This document shows positions 1-5,197 of a stretch of DNA of 12,837 nucleotides, in pieces. The stretch comes from TMED14 sp041179465 (lineage in GTDB: Bacteria > Bacteroidota > Bacteroidia > Flavobacteriales > Schleiferiaceae). Location: assembly GCA_041179465.1 (NCBI GenBank), contig JBEGTJ010000047.1, positions 1 through 12,837 on the forward strand. The letters run 5' to 3'. Numbering within the stretch: the first letter of the stretch is position 1; every line of letters starts with the position of its first letter. Below the pieces are notes generated by a model, which was not told the origin of the DNA, searched no databases, and saw only the letters and a program-made list of their open reading frames with translations. The translations under genes and the position numbers were made by a program.

Positions 1-91
1 CCGGGCGCGGCACGCCCAACGCCTCGTCCACCGTCTTGACCACCACCTTGTCGGCGTCGATGGGATTAACCGTTATAGGGCGATCGCTCAT
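1..91 (-). CDS. Unrecognised protein, N-terminal 30 codons only (runs off the window edge)
   Basis: The reading frame opens with ATG at position 91 on the minus strand and stays open to the window edge. It begins MSDRPITVNPIDADK and continues with a stretch rich in Val, Lys and Asp. No motif, signal peptide or membrane segment is visible in these 30 residues, and I do not recognise the family. It is supported as a gene by its position: the start lies 9 nt after the stop of the SRPBCC gene, on the same strand, in a compact gene run. A perfect TAACTTTG promoter-like element lies 4 nt upstream of the ATG and uses the neighbour's TAA stop as its first three bases. Confidence 0.6.
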   Translation of the reverse strand, partial: MSDRPITVNPIDADKVVVKTVDEALGVPRP

Positions 92-95
92 GCAG

Positions 96-103
96 CAAAG
101 TTA
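96..103 (-). promoter_or_regulatory. TAACTTTG, Bacteroidota -7 element abutting a start codon
   Basis: On the minus strand the sequence reads TAACTTTG, then four bases (CTGC), then the ATG at 91. It matches the Bacteroidota -7 consensus TAnnTTTG exactly, and its TAA is the stop codon of the SRPBCC gene. Transcription usually starts 4-7 nt past this element, which would put the start on or next to the ATG and give a leaderless mRNA. No TTG -33 element is visible at the expected spacing, so it may be weak or fortuitous. Confidence 0.4.
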
Positions 104-556
104 AAGGGTGCCGAACATGCGTTCGTTCGCCGCCCAGCGGTACGAAAAAATCTGCTCCAGCTTAGGGCGGACCAGCCACGGATGCACCAGATTGCCCAAA
201 ATCCCCAAAGGCACCTTGTAGTGAACCACGTCGGTCATCTTTACCCCGCCGGGAACCGACTCAAAAAAATGCTCGTGGTGCCAAATCGCATAGGGTCCCA
301 CGCGCTGCTCGTCTACAAAATAGGAACCTTCGCGAACGTGCGTGATTTCAGTGACCCACCGCATGGGTATGCCCAACAAGGGAGAAACGGTGTACTCAAT
401 GAACAAACCCGGATACATGACCTCGGGCACGTTGCCGTGCACCACAAAACCCAGTTCCTTGGGAGTGATTTTGGCTAAGTTCTTCGGTGATGAAAAGAAG
501 GCCCAGGCTTCCTCGAGCGAAATGGGCAAAACTTGGGTGCGTTCAATGCGGTACAT
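101..556 (-). CDS. SRPBCC (START/Bet v1-like) ligand-binding family protein
   Basis: This 151-residue protein is the usual length for a single SRPBCC domain, a helix-grip fold enclosing a hydrophobic pocket for lipids or other small molecules. It opens with the typical first strand and helix, 'RTQVLPISLEEAWAFFSSPKNL' in two parts (residues 5-17 and 18-27). It follows with 'ITPKELGF', a central 'GIPMRWVTEITHVREG' strand pair (62-77) and a 'MTDVVHYKVPLG' strand (107-118). It ends with a long amphipathic helix containing Arg and Lys residues, as expected for the pocket lid. There is no signal peptide, so it is likely cytoplasmic. It lies 23 nt after the HTH regulator and 9 nt before the next gene, so it is probably co-transcribed. 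The ligand is unknown, and the family is too diverse to assign one. The ATG at 556 is the only sensible start. Confidence 0.85.
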   Translation of the reverse strand: MYRIERTQVLPISLEEAWAFFSSPKNLAKITPKELGFVVHGNVPEVMYPGLFIEYTVSPLLGIPMRWVTEITHVREGSYFVDEQRVGPYAIWHHEHFFESVPGGVKMTDVVHYKVPLGILGNLVHPWLVRPKLEQIFSYRWAANERMFGTL

Positions 557-579
557 GCCCTGTTAACCAAGGCGAGGAC

Positions 580-963
580 CTAAAGTTCAGCCCCCTCAGG
601 CTCGAGCACCTGAAACTTTCCGTCGCGCACCAAAATCAACTGGTCGTAGCCCGAAGCGCGAAGGGCGCTGGATTTCGGTACAATCGACGTCTTTTTGGCG
701 ACGACCACCTTGGGGTGCGGCGCGGGCTCTTCGCGTCGGGCTGTGTCGGCAGGCGTACCCATTACGACAAAGGCCAGGTCAAAATCGGCATAAACCCGGG
801 CAGCATGCTGAACTACGCTCAAACTGAGTTTGTTGCGTCCCGTCAGAATATGGGAAAGAACCGCTCGAGATACCCCAAGGTCGCGGGCGACCGCCGCTGC
901 GCTCCGCGAGCTGCGCTCCATCCATTCCTTAAATCGCTGATTTTCTGCAGGTATGCGTTCCAT
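580..963 (-). CDS. Small XRE-family helix-turn-helix transcriptional regulator
   Basis: The protein has 127 residues. Residues 8-60 form a Cro/C1-type HTH: a first helix 'NQRFKEWMERS', then 'SAAAVARDLGVSRAVLSHIL' (21-40) as the helix-turn-recognition helix pair, then 'GRNKLSLSVVQHAARVY', the usual 'N-x-(P/L)S' segment and last helix. The rest (70-127) is a Pro- and Lys-rich linker and a short C-terminal segment (107-121) with no enzymatic motif, so it is most likely a DNA-binding repressor or activator with a small sensing or dimerisation tail. It sits between the PhoD-like gene (9 nt upstream) and the SRPBCC gene (23 nt downstream). It has its own promoter inside the end of the phosphatase gene, with a TACAATTGTA palindrome across the -33 element, so autoregulation is plausible but unproven. 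Confidence 0.85.
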   Translation of the reverse strand: MERIPAENQRFKEWMERSSRSAAAVARDLGVSRAVLSHILTGRNKLSLSVVQHAARVYADFDLAFVVMGTPADTARREEPAPHPKVVVAKKTSIVPKSSALRASGYDQLILVRDGKFQVLEPEGAEL

Positions 964-967
964 ACCT

Positions 968-1003
968 CAAAGTTACAATCCGTAGGCAACGTTTACAATT
1001 GTA
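968..1003 (-). promoter_or_regulatory. Promoter of the XRE regulator: TTG / 20 bp / TAACTTTG, with palindrome on the -33 element
   Basis: On the minus strand a TTG (998-996) is followed after 20 bp by TAACTTTG (975-968), a full match to the Bacteroidota -33/-7 pattern. The ATG at 963 lies only 4 nt further, so the transcript may be leaderless. The TTG is the centre of a perfect 10-bp palindrome, TACAATTGTA (1003-994), placed where a repressor would block the polymerase. The whole promoter lies within the last codons and stop of the PhoD-like gene. Confidence 0.6.
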
Positions 1004-1920
1004 TGACCTTTTGTGTCGAAATATTCAACAAAAAGTTGATTTTCGGCAACGGTAATGACCGCGAAGTGCTCTTGGTTGATGGGGTTGCCGACAATGGTGG
1101 TATTGACTTCGGTTTCGGGACTCCGAGGAGGGAACACCTTGGAGGTCAGCGGCGAAGAACAAACTTCGATAAAACGTTTTTCGCGGTACCGAAGCTCTTC
1201 AACTTCGCCGTGGTGGCGGTCGCCCGTCAAAAAGACCACGGTGCCCGGAAAGCGCGCGCACCGGTCGAGCAGCTCCAGCCGCTCCTTGGGGTAGCGCACC
1301 ATGTTTTCAAACGACTCCGCGAGGTTCAGAACTTGCGATCCTACGGCGACGAATACCACGCGGGCGTCGCGATTTTGCTCCAACTCCCCCGAAAGCCACT
1401 CCAGCTGCCCCTTCCCAAGCACCTGCGTGCCGACGGGGCCCCGATGCGTACGGTCGTCCAGCGCAATAAAATGAGCATTGCCCCGACGTTCCGACCACCT
1501 CAAATCGCCGTATTGGGCCAATTTGAACGGGGTGTCCGCAAAGACCGACGAGAAAATTCGAGCACTGACGGCCCGTAGGGCATAGGTCGAGTCCGCGTCG
1601 TTGGGGCCAAAATCGTGGTCGTCCCAAATGGCTCGCTGCGGGATCGACTTCATCATGCTTGCCAGCGGCGGACTCGCCAAGCGGCGCTCCCAGTTTTGGG
1701 CCATCAAGGTGCTGTCGTTCCATTCAGCCGCGGTGTAGTAGGTATTGTCGCCTAGCCAAAAAAAGAACGAAGGCTTTTGTTCCTCAATGCGGGCAAAAAT
1801 GGCTTCCCGCTCTGGCGAGCGAAGCTCCGCACAACTTCCTGCCGCGAAACGCAGGTTTTGACCTGAAGAAGCGAACGGCAGAGCAAGAAGGGCACCAAAG
1901 AAGGGAATGCAGAATTTCAT
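973..1920 (-). CDS. Secreted PhoD-like alkaline phosphatase family metallophosphoesterase
   Basis: The protein has 315 residues and an N-terminal signal peptide (about 1-20, 'MKFCIPFFGALLALPFASSG') without a lipobox at the cleavage region, so it is likely exported to the periplasm or outside. PhoD-like enzymes hydrolyse phosphate mono- or diesters with a bound metal cluster. Signature motifs appear in order: 'GSC' (28-30), 'LGDNTYY' (56-62, metal-binding Asp), 'IWDDHDFGPND' (98-108, the family hallmark), 'ALDDRTHR' (153-160), 'GKGQLEWL' (169-176), 'LTGDRHHGE' (231-239, metal-binding His pair) and 'SSPLTS' (255-260). All expected metal-binding segments are intact. It is shorter than classical PhoD and lacks the extra N-terminal domain, like the compact 'PhoD-like phosphatase' subgroup. 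It is first in a minus-strand gene run and overlaps the start of the divergent M14 gene. The substrate cannot be inferred. Confidence 0.9.
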   Translation of the reverse strand: MKFCIPFFGALLALPFASSGQNLRFAAGSCAELRSPEREAIFARIEEQKPSFFFWLGDNTYYTAAEWNDSTLMAQNWERRLASPPLASMMKSIPQRAIWDDHDFGPNDADSTYALRAVSARIFSSVFADTPFKLAQYGDLRWSERRGNAHFIALDDRTHRGPVGTQVLGKGQLEWLSGELEQNRDARVVFVAVGSQVLNLAESFENMVRYPKERLELLDRCARFPGTVVFLTGDRHHGEVEELRYREKRFIEVCSSPLTSKVFPPRSPETEVNTTIVGNPINQEHFAVITVAENQLFVEYFDTKGHTIVNVAYGL

Positions 1921-3010
1921 GAACGAAAGTTACTCCGCCAAACCGCTTAATTTTGGCGCTGTGCGTTACCAAAACTTTAGCTCTCGGAGCGAACAACTCC
2001 ACCGCGCGGCACAAGCCGGAGGATGGGTGCTCGAAAACCACGATCCTCAGGGCGAATTTCCCTTTTGGGTCGCGCGGCACCCCAACGCGCAGGGCCGCAG
2101 CCCTCGGGCCGCCTGGTCCATGATGCACGGCAACGAGCCGACGGGGTTTGCGGCGCTGTGCGCGCTCATGGCATCCGGCGAACCCCACTGCGATTGGACC
2201 CTGGTTCCGCTGGTAAACCCTTCGGGCATCGATCAATTTACGCGCCTCACCGCAACGGGCGTCGACCTCAATCGCTGCGCCCGCCGTTCAGGACCGCGCG
2301 AGGCGGATCTGCTTAAAGACGTCCTTCAGTCCCAGCCCTTTCGGTTGGCACTCAATCTTCACGACCAGCGCAGTCTGTTTCATCCCAAAGGCTCCGCCCT
2401 TCCAAGTTCACTCAGCGTGCTCGCTCCGCGTGCGCGAACTCCGCACGGAGAAACGGTGCCCGTCGAAGCACAGGAATGGGCCGGATGGATCAGTTCTTCA
2501 ATGTCCCGGCGCGAGCCCAACTGGGGGTACGCACGCTTTGACGATGAATACTACCCCGAGGCCTTCGGGGAATGGTGCCAAGAATTGGGCCTTCCTACCG
2601 TGACCGTCGAAACTGGGGTTGCCTTGGGCGACTACGCGCGATTCGGCGTCGCCCAGCAACTTGGCGCGGTCCTCATGGAGCTCGATCAGGTCCATCGTCC
2701 GCAAGCTCATTGTTTATCCCACTACCAGACCTTGCCGCTCAACGCGGCCACCGGCGTAGATGTCCTCCTCAGCGACGGAGACGCTAAAAGCTACTGGAAG
2801 TTCGAAGAAGAGGTCCAGGACCGAGCGTACCGCTGCGGTTTGGTGCGCGTTGTTCCCTCAGAAGGGGCGGAGGTTCACGTGTACCGCCGCGCGGTGTGCG
2901 CACCCGACGAGTACCGCATTCGGACCGCCCGAGATCGCTGGACCTCTGAAGAACTTTACGCCAGCACCTCTGAAGCCTTGCGCTCCTTCGCAGCGGGACT
3001 GCCTAAGTAA
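1907..3010 (+). CDS. M14-family zinc carboxypeptidase-like protein
   Basis: The protein has 367 residues and no signal peptide, so it is probably cytoplasmic. Zinc ligands are His74 and Glu77 in 'MMHGNEPTG' and His152 in 'LNLHDQRSLF'. Substrate-binding and catalytic features are 'GVDLNR' (118-123) and Glu235 in 'VETG'. The 'NLHDQRS' block and the 'LAPRA' that follows (172-176) resemble an M14 group common in Bacteroidota. Members cleave C-terminal residues or amide bonds of small peptides; the substrate here is unknown. Residues 270-367 form a C-terminal extension without recognisable motifs. Two starts are possible, ATG at 1907 and ATG at 1919. Both overlap the divergent phosphatase start (by 14 or 2 bp), and neither has a clear promoter. 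The 3' end overlaps the convergent ssb gene by 55 bp. Confidence 0.85.
   Translation: MQNFMNESYSAKPLNFGAVRYQNFSSRSEQLHRAAQAGGWVLENHDPQGEFPFWVARHPNAQGRSPRAAWSMMHGNEPTGFAALCALMASGEPHCDWTLVPLVNPSGIDQFTRLTATGVDLNRCARRSGPREADLLKDVLQSQPFRLALNLHDQRSLFHPKGSALPSSLSVLAPRARTPHGETVPVEAQEWAGWISSSMSRREPNWGYARFDDEYYPEAFGEWCQELGLPTVTVETGVALGDYARFGVAQQLGAVLMELDQVHRPQAHCLSHYQTLPLNAATGVDVLLSDGDAKSYWKFEEEVQDRAYRCGLVRVVPSEGAEVHVYRRAVCAPDEYRIRTARDRWTSEELYASTSEALRSFAAGLPK
1925..1932 (-). promoter_or_regulatory. Near-consensus -7 element (TAACTTTC) before the PhoD-like gene
   Basis: On the minus strand TAACTTTC lies 4 nt before the ATG at 1920, matching TAnnTTTG at all but the last base. The position is the same as at the XRE gene and at the gene starting at 91. 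It lies inside the divergent M14 coding region. No -33 TTG is visible at 19-21 bp, so this is a weak call. Confidence 0.3.
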
Positions 3011-3318
3011 GTGAAATCCCGAGCAACAACCTCGGTTCGGTTCACCGTCTGCTGCTCGCTGTTGGTGTAGCTCGAGTAGGCGATGCTGCCTTCAATTACG
3101 CACAAGTCGCCCTTCTTCATGATTTTGCTCGCGCGCACCGCAAGCTTATTGAACATGACGAACTGGTGCCATATGGTGCGGTCCTCGTAGGTGCCCTCGG
3201 CATTCTTCACGCGGTCGTGCGTCGCAATGCTGCAGCGCAAGCGGACTACGTCGTTCTCGAAGTTTTTGATTTCGGGGTCGGCGCCCAAATAACCAATAAG
3301 TTGAATTTTGTTTTTCAT
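2956..3318 (-). CDS. ssb: Short single-stranded DNA-binding protein (SSB paralogue without acidic tail)
   Basis: The 120-residue protein is an OB-fold SSB. It starts 'MKNKIQLIGYLGADPEIK', followed by the strand 'LRCSIATHDR', then 'DRTIWHQFVMFNKLA' (46-60, the conserved W-H-x-x-x-F segment), 'IMKKGDLCVIEGSI' (66-79) and 'RTEVVARDFTYLG' (94-106). These blocks align in order with bacterial SSB and coat ssDNA. It stops soon after the OB fold, ending 'KERKASEVLA'. The flexible linker and acidic DDDIPF-like tip that recruit repair partners are missing, so it is probably a secondary SSB rather than the housekeeping one. The coding end runs 55 bp into the convergent M14 gene. It is divergent from the zinc-ribbon gene across an AT-rich control region. 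A role with the nearby damage-tolerance cassette is inference. Confidence 0.88.
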   Translation of the reverse strand: MKNKIQLIGYLGADPEIKNFENDVVRLRCSIATHDRVKNAEGTYEDRTIWHQFVMFNKLAVRASKIMKKGDLCVIEGSIAYSSYTNSEQQTVNRTEVVARDFTYLGSPAAKERKASEVLA

Positions 3319-3324
3319 GATTTA

Positions 3325-3334
3325 TACAATTGTT
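3325..3334. repeat. TACAATTGTT, imperfect copy of the TACAATTGTA palindrome
   Basis: It matches the palindrome found at 994-1003 and 3449-3458 at 9 of 10 bases. It lies between the ssb start codon (3318) and the rest of the control region, where a bound protein could block transcription or translation start. The function is unknown. Confidence 0.4.
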
Positions 3335-3448
3335 AATAAAGATTGAACGGTACAAACCTCAGCAGCCGCAGGCACTCTAGTAGGTTATAAACGTAAAATC
3401 AGGAATTTATTAACTTTTTGTTCATTACTCGCTTAGCATGCAAATAGT

Positions 3449-3485
3449 TACAATTGTATACATAATTTCGGGGCCGTTCCATTTG
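3449..3485 (+). promoter_or_regulatory. Candidate promoter of the zinc-ribbon gene, with palindrome over the -33 element
   Basis: TTG at 3454-3456, inside the perfect palindrome TACAATTGTA (3449-3458), is followed after 21 bp by TCCATTTG (3478-3485), a 7-of-8 match to TAnnTTTG. A transcript would start near 3490 and have a leader of about 20 nt before the ATG at 3512. The arrangement mirrors the XRE regulator's promoter at 968-1003. Confidence 0.45.
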
Positions 3486-3511
3486 TAATTAATCTTAAAA
3501 ACACACAAACT

Positions 3512-3889
3512 ATGAACCTTAAAGCATCACGATTTTGCTTGAACTGCGGCCTTCCCGTTTTTGGCCGAGCGGACAAGAAGTATTGCGATGACCACTGCCG
3601 TAACGACTTTCACAACAGTCAGGCGGTAACGAACTCTCGATTGACGCGGTCCGCGCACCGCAACCTTCGACGCAACTACGAAATCCTCTCGGGCGTCGTG
3701 GAAGCGGGCATAAGCGAAATCGCCAAGGACGAGCTGCTGGTCTACGGATTCGCCTCCAAATCGGTCACCGAATTGGAATTGCGTGAAGACGGCACGATGA
3801 TTTACGGTATTTACGACATCCACTACTTTGAAAAAGGCAACCGGATGATCGAAGTGTACCGCAAGTCCGACCTGCCGCAATATTGGTAG
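3512..3889 (+). CDS. Small conserved protein with N-terminal CxxC...CxxxC zinc ribbon
   Basis: The protein has 125 residues. Its N-terminus has four cysteines, Cys9 and Cys12 ('FCLNCG') and Cys25 and Cys29 ('YCDDHCRNDFHN'), a zinc-ribbon/FCS-like arrangement close to DUF2116-type proteins that often ends in 'CSxxCRNxxxN'. A basic stretch follows (43-55, 'RLTRSAHRNLRRN'), which suits nucleic-acid contact. The C-terminal part (57-125) is a mixed helix/strand region rich in Tyr and acidic residues with no known active site. I recognise the type as a widespread Bacteroidota hypothetical protein, but its function is not known. It is divergent from ssb and its stop lies 20 nt before the ATG of the flavoprotein gene, so it may be co-transcribed with it. 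Confidence 0.8.
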   Translation: MNLKASRFCLNCGLPVFGRADKKYCDDHCRNDFHNSQAVTNSRLTRSAHRNLRRNYEILSGVVEAGISEIAKDELLVYGFASKSVTELELREDGTMIYGIYDIHYFEKGNRMIEVYRKSDLPQYW

Positions 3890-3900
3890 GTCGGCCTACC
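3885..3900 (+). other. Small hairpin GGTAGG-TCGG-CCTACC at the zinc-ribbon gene's stop
   Basis: A perfect 6-bp stem with a 4-base TCGG loop spans the TAG stop and the short gap before the flavoprotein gene. It is not followed by a T-run, so it is not a classical terminator. It could be an mRNA processing or stabilising element, or chance. Its right arm overlaps the TACCTTTG element. Confidence 0.35.
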
Positions 3901-3904
3901 TTTG
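3897..3904 (+). promoter_or_regulatory. TACCTTTG, perfect -7 element 5 nt before the flavoprotein start
   Basis: TACCTTTG matches TAnnTTTG exactly and is followed by GCGCT and the ATG at 3910. That predicts a start of transcription on or next to the ATG. No TTG lies at the right distance upstream, so strength is uncertain. It supports choosing ATG 3910 over the upstream TTG at 3883. Confidence 0.4.
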
Positions 3905-3909
3905 GCGCT

Positions 3910-5142
3910 ATGTCAGAGCGCATGGTCGTAGTAGGGGGCGGAGCTGCCGGTTTTTTCGCCGCCATTGCGGCGGCAGAAGCCAACCCCGACGCGCAGGTTT
4001 TACTGCTCGAAAAGTCTGCCCAGTTTCTGGGAAAAGTGCGTATTTCGGGCGGCGGAAGGTGCAACGTGACCCATGCGTGCTTTGATCCGCGCGATTTAAT
4101 CGAGTTTTACCCAAGGGGCGGGCAGGAATTGCTTGGCCCCTTTACTCGTTTTGCCTGCGGCGATACCATGGAGTGGTTTGAAGACCGCGGCGTCTCCCTG
4201 AAGGTCGAAGAGGACGGCCGGGTTTTTCCGGTCAGCGACGACTCAGAAACCATCATTGACTGCTTGGTTTCCATGGCTGATGCCGCTGGGGTTCAGCGCG
4301 CGCTTCAGTCAGGACTCAAGGCAATCGAGCAAGGTTCGGGGACTTCGTGGCGGCTCGCGCTCGAAAACGGAAGTTCGCTCGAGGCCGACCGAGTGCTGTT
4401 TGCCCCAGGGGCCAGCAAAAAAGTGTGGGATTTATTGGCGGACTTAGGGCACCGGGTCGTGCCGCCGGTTCCGTCGCTGTTCACCTTCAACATTCGCGAT
4501 CCGCGAACCGCGGAGCTGGCGGGCGTTTCAGTGCCTCATGTGCGGGTAACCTTGCCGGTGGGCGGACTGGAGACCGAGGGTCCGCTGCTCATTACTCACT
4601 GGGGCCTCAGCGGCCCTGCGGTACTTAAAATGAGTGCGTTTGGCGCGCGCTGGATGGCGGAACAAGACCACCGATTTACGATTTACGTGAATTGGATTCC
4701 GCAGTACGAAACCGAAGAGCTTTTGGACGCCCTTAATGCCTTGCGCAAAGACGTCGGGCACCAGCGCAAGCGCGTGCTTTCTAATGCTTTATTCGGAATT
4801 CCGCTGCGTCTGTGGCGCAATTTGGGCGCCTACGCACGGATTCCCGACACCGCGAACTGGTCCGACCTGAGCAAGCCCCAGTTGCGCAAGTGGGCCGAAG
4901 TGCTCACCGAGTCTGCCTTTTCGGTAGTGGGCAAGTCGACCCACAAAGATGAGTTTGTCACCGCGGGCGGAGTTGCGCTGAACGAAGTTTCGTTTTCATC
5001 CATGGAAAGCCGCATTTGTCCCGGCATTTACTTCGCGGGCGAAGTAGTGGACATCGACGCGCTTACGGGTGGATTTAATTTCCAGGCGGCCTGGACCACG
5101 GGGTGGATCGCGGGCCACGCTATGGCGGGTTCCCCGATCTAA
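3910..5142 (+). CDS. BaiN/HI0933 (YhiN)-family FAD-dependent oxidoreductase
   Basis: With the ATG at 3910 the protein has 410 residues, normal for the family. The N-terminal dinucleotide-binding motif is 'VVVGGGAAG' (6-14). The family signature is 'KVRISGGGRCNVTH' (42-55). A C-terminal FAD-binding block reads 'GEVVDIDALTGGFNFQAAW', with the usual 'TTGWIAG' after it. These flavoproteins are named after a bile-acid reductase and an uncharacterised Haemophilus protein; most have no assigned substrate, so a bile-acid role should not be assumed here. It is cytoplasmic. A longer frame opens at TTG 3883, but that overlaps the previous stop, and the Rossmann motif starts correctly from 3910. It lies between the zinc-ribbon gene and the LexA-like gene, with no clear functional link to either. 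Confidence 0.88.
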   Translation: MSERMVVVGGGAAGFFAAIAAAEANPDAQVLLLEKSAQFLGKVRISGGGRCNVTHACFDPRDLIEFYPRGGQELLGPFTRFACGDTMEWFEDRGVSLKVEEDGRVFPVSDDSETIIDCLVSMADAAGVQRALQSGLKAIEQGSGTSWRLALENGSSLEADRVLFAPGASKKVWDLLADLGHRVVPPVPSLFTFNIRDPRTAELAGVSVPHVRVTLPVGGLETEGPLLITHWGLSGPAVLKMSAFGARWMAEQDHRFTIYVNWIPQYETEELLDALNALRKDVGHQRKRVLSNALFGIPLRLWRNLGAYARIPDTANWSDLSKPQLRKWAEVLTESAFSVVGKSTHKDEFVTAGGVALNEVSFSSMESRICPGIYFAGEVVDIDALTGGFNFQAAWTTGWIAGHAMAGSPI

Positions 5143-5147
5143 AAAAA

Positions 5148-5179
5148 TTTGCACAAATCAATGTTGCTAACTATATTAG
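5148..5179 (+). promoter_or_regulatory. Promoter of the LexA-like/polymerase operon: TTTG / 20 bp / TATATTAG
   Basis: TTTG at 5148-5151 is followed after exactly 20 bp by TATATTAG (5172-5179), a 7-of-8 match to TAnnTTTG, which would give a leader of about 13 nt. A second possible pair is TTG at 5164-5166, 18 bp, and TAATTTTA at 5185-5192, which ends 5 nt before the ATG at 5198. Both -7 elements are inside the operator array described at 5163-5197. Confidence 0.55.
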
Positions 5180-5197
5180 CATACTAATTTTAGCAAC
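5163..5197 (+). promoter_or_regulatory. Operator array of GCTAA/TTAGC half-sites before the LexA-like gene
   Basis: Four half-sites of alternating orientation fill the 35 bp before the start codon: GTTGCTAA (5163-5170), TTAGC (5176-5180), CTAA (5184-5187) and TTAGCAAC (5190-5197). The outer pair is an 8-bp perfect inverted repeat. GCTAA-N5-TTAGC forms one inner dyad and CTAA-TT-TTAG another. They cover the -7 element, as expected for an autorepressed HTH-S24 repressor binding cooperatively. That the neighbouring protein binds here is inference from position. Confidence 0.6.

Larger units (their letters stand above)
3319..3511. promoter_or_regulatory. AT-rich divergent control region between ssb and the zinc-ribbon gene
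   Basis: This 193-bp gap holds the start regions of two divergent genes and no ORF that looks coding. It contains TACAATTGTT at 3325-3334, only 7 bp upstream of the ssb ATG, and a perfect TACAATTGTA at 3449-3458. It also contains TTAGCATGCAAA at 3433-3444, which matches TTAGCATACTAA in the LexA-like gene's operator at 10 of 12 bases. A full ssb promoter was not resolved: the best -7 candidate on the minus strand is TACGTTTA, without a matching -33. The leader before 3512 is A-rich, as is common for Bacteroidota translation starts. Confidence 0.6.

Noticed and set aside
487..1578. A 363-codon open frame on the plus strand opposite the SRPBCC, XRE and phosphatase genes
   Set aside because: It covers three well-supported minus-strand genes, has no recognisable domain and an Arg/Pro/His-rich composition typical of the antisense of GC-rich genes.
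3883..3909. TTG at 3883 as the flavoprotein start
   Set aside because: It would add nine residues overlapping the previous stop and ahead of the Rossmann motif; ATG 3910 fits the family and the adjacent -7 element better.
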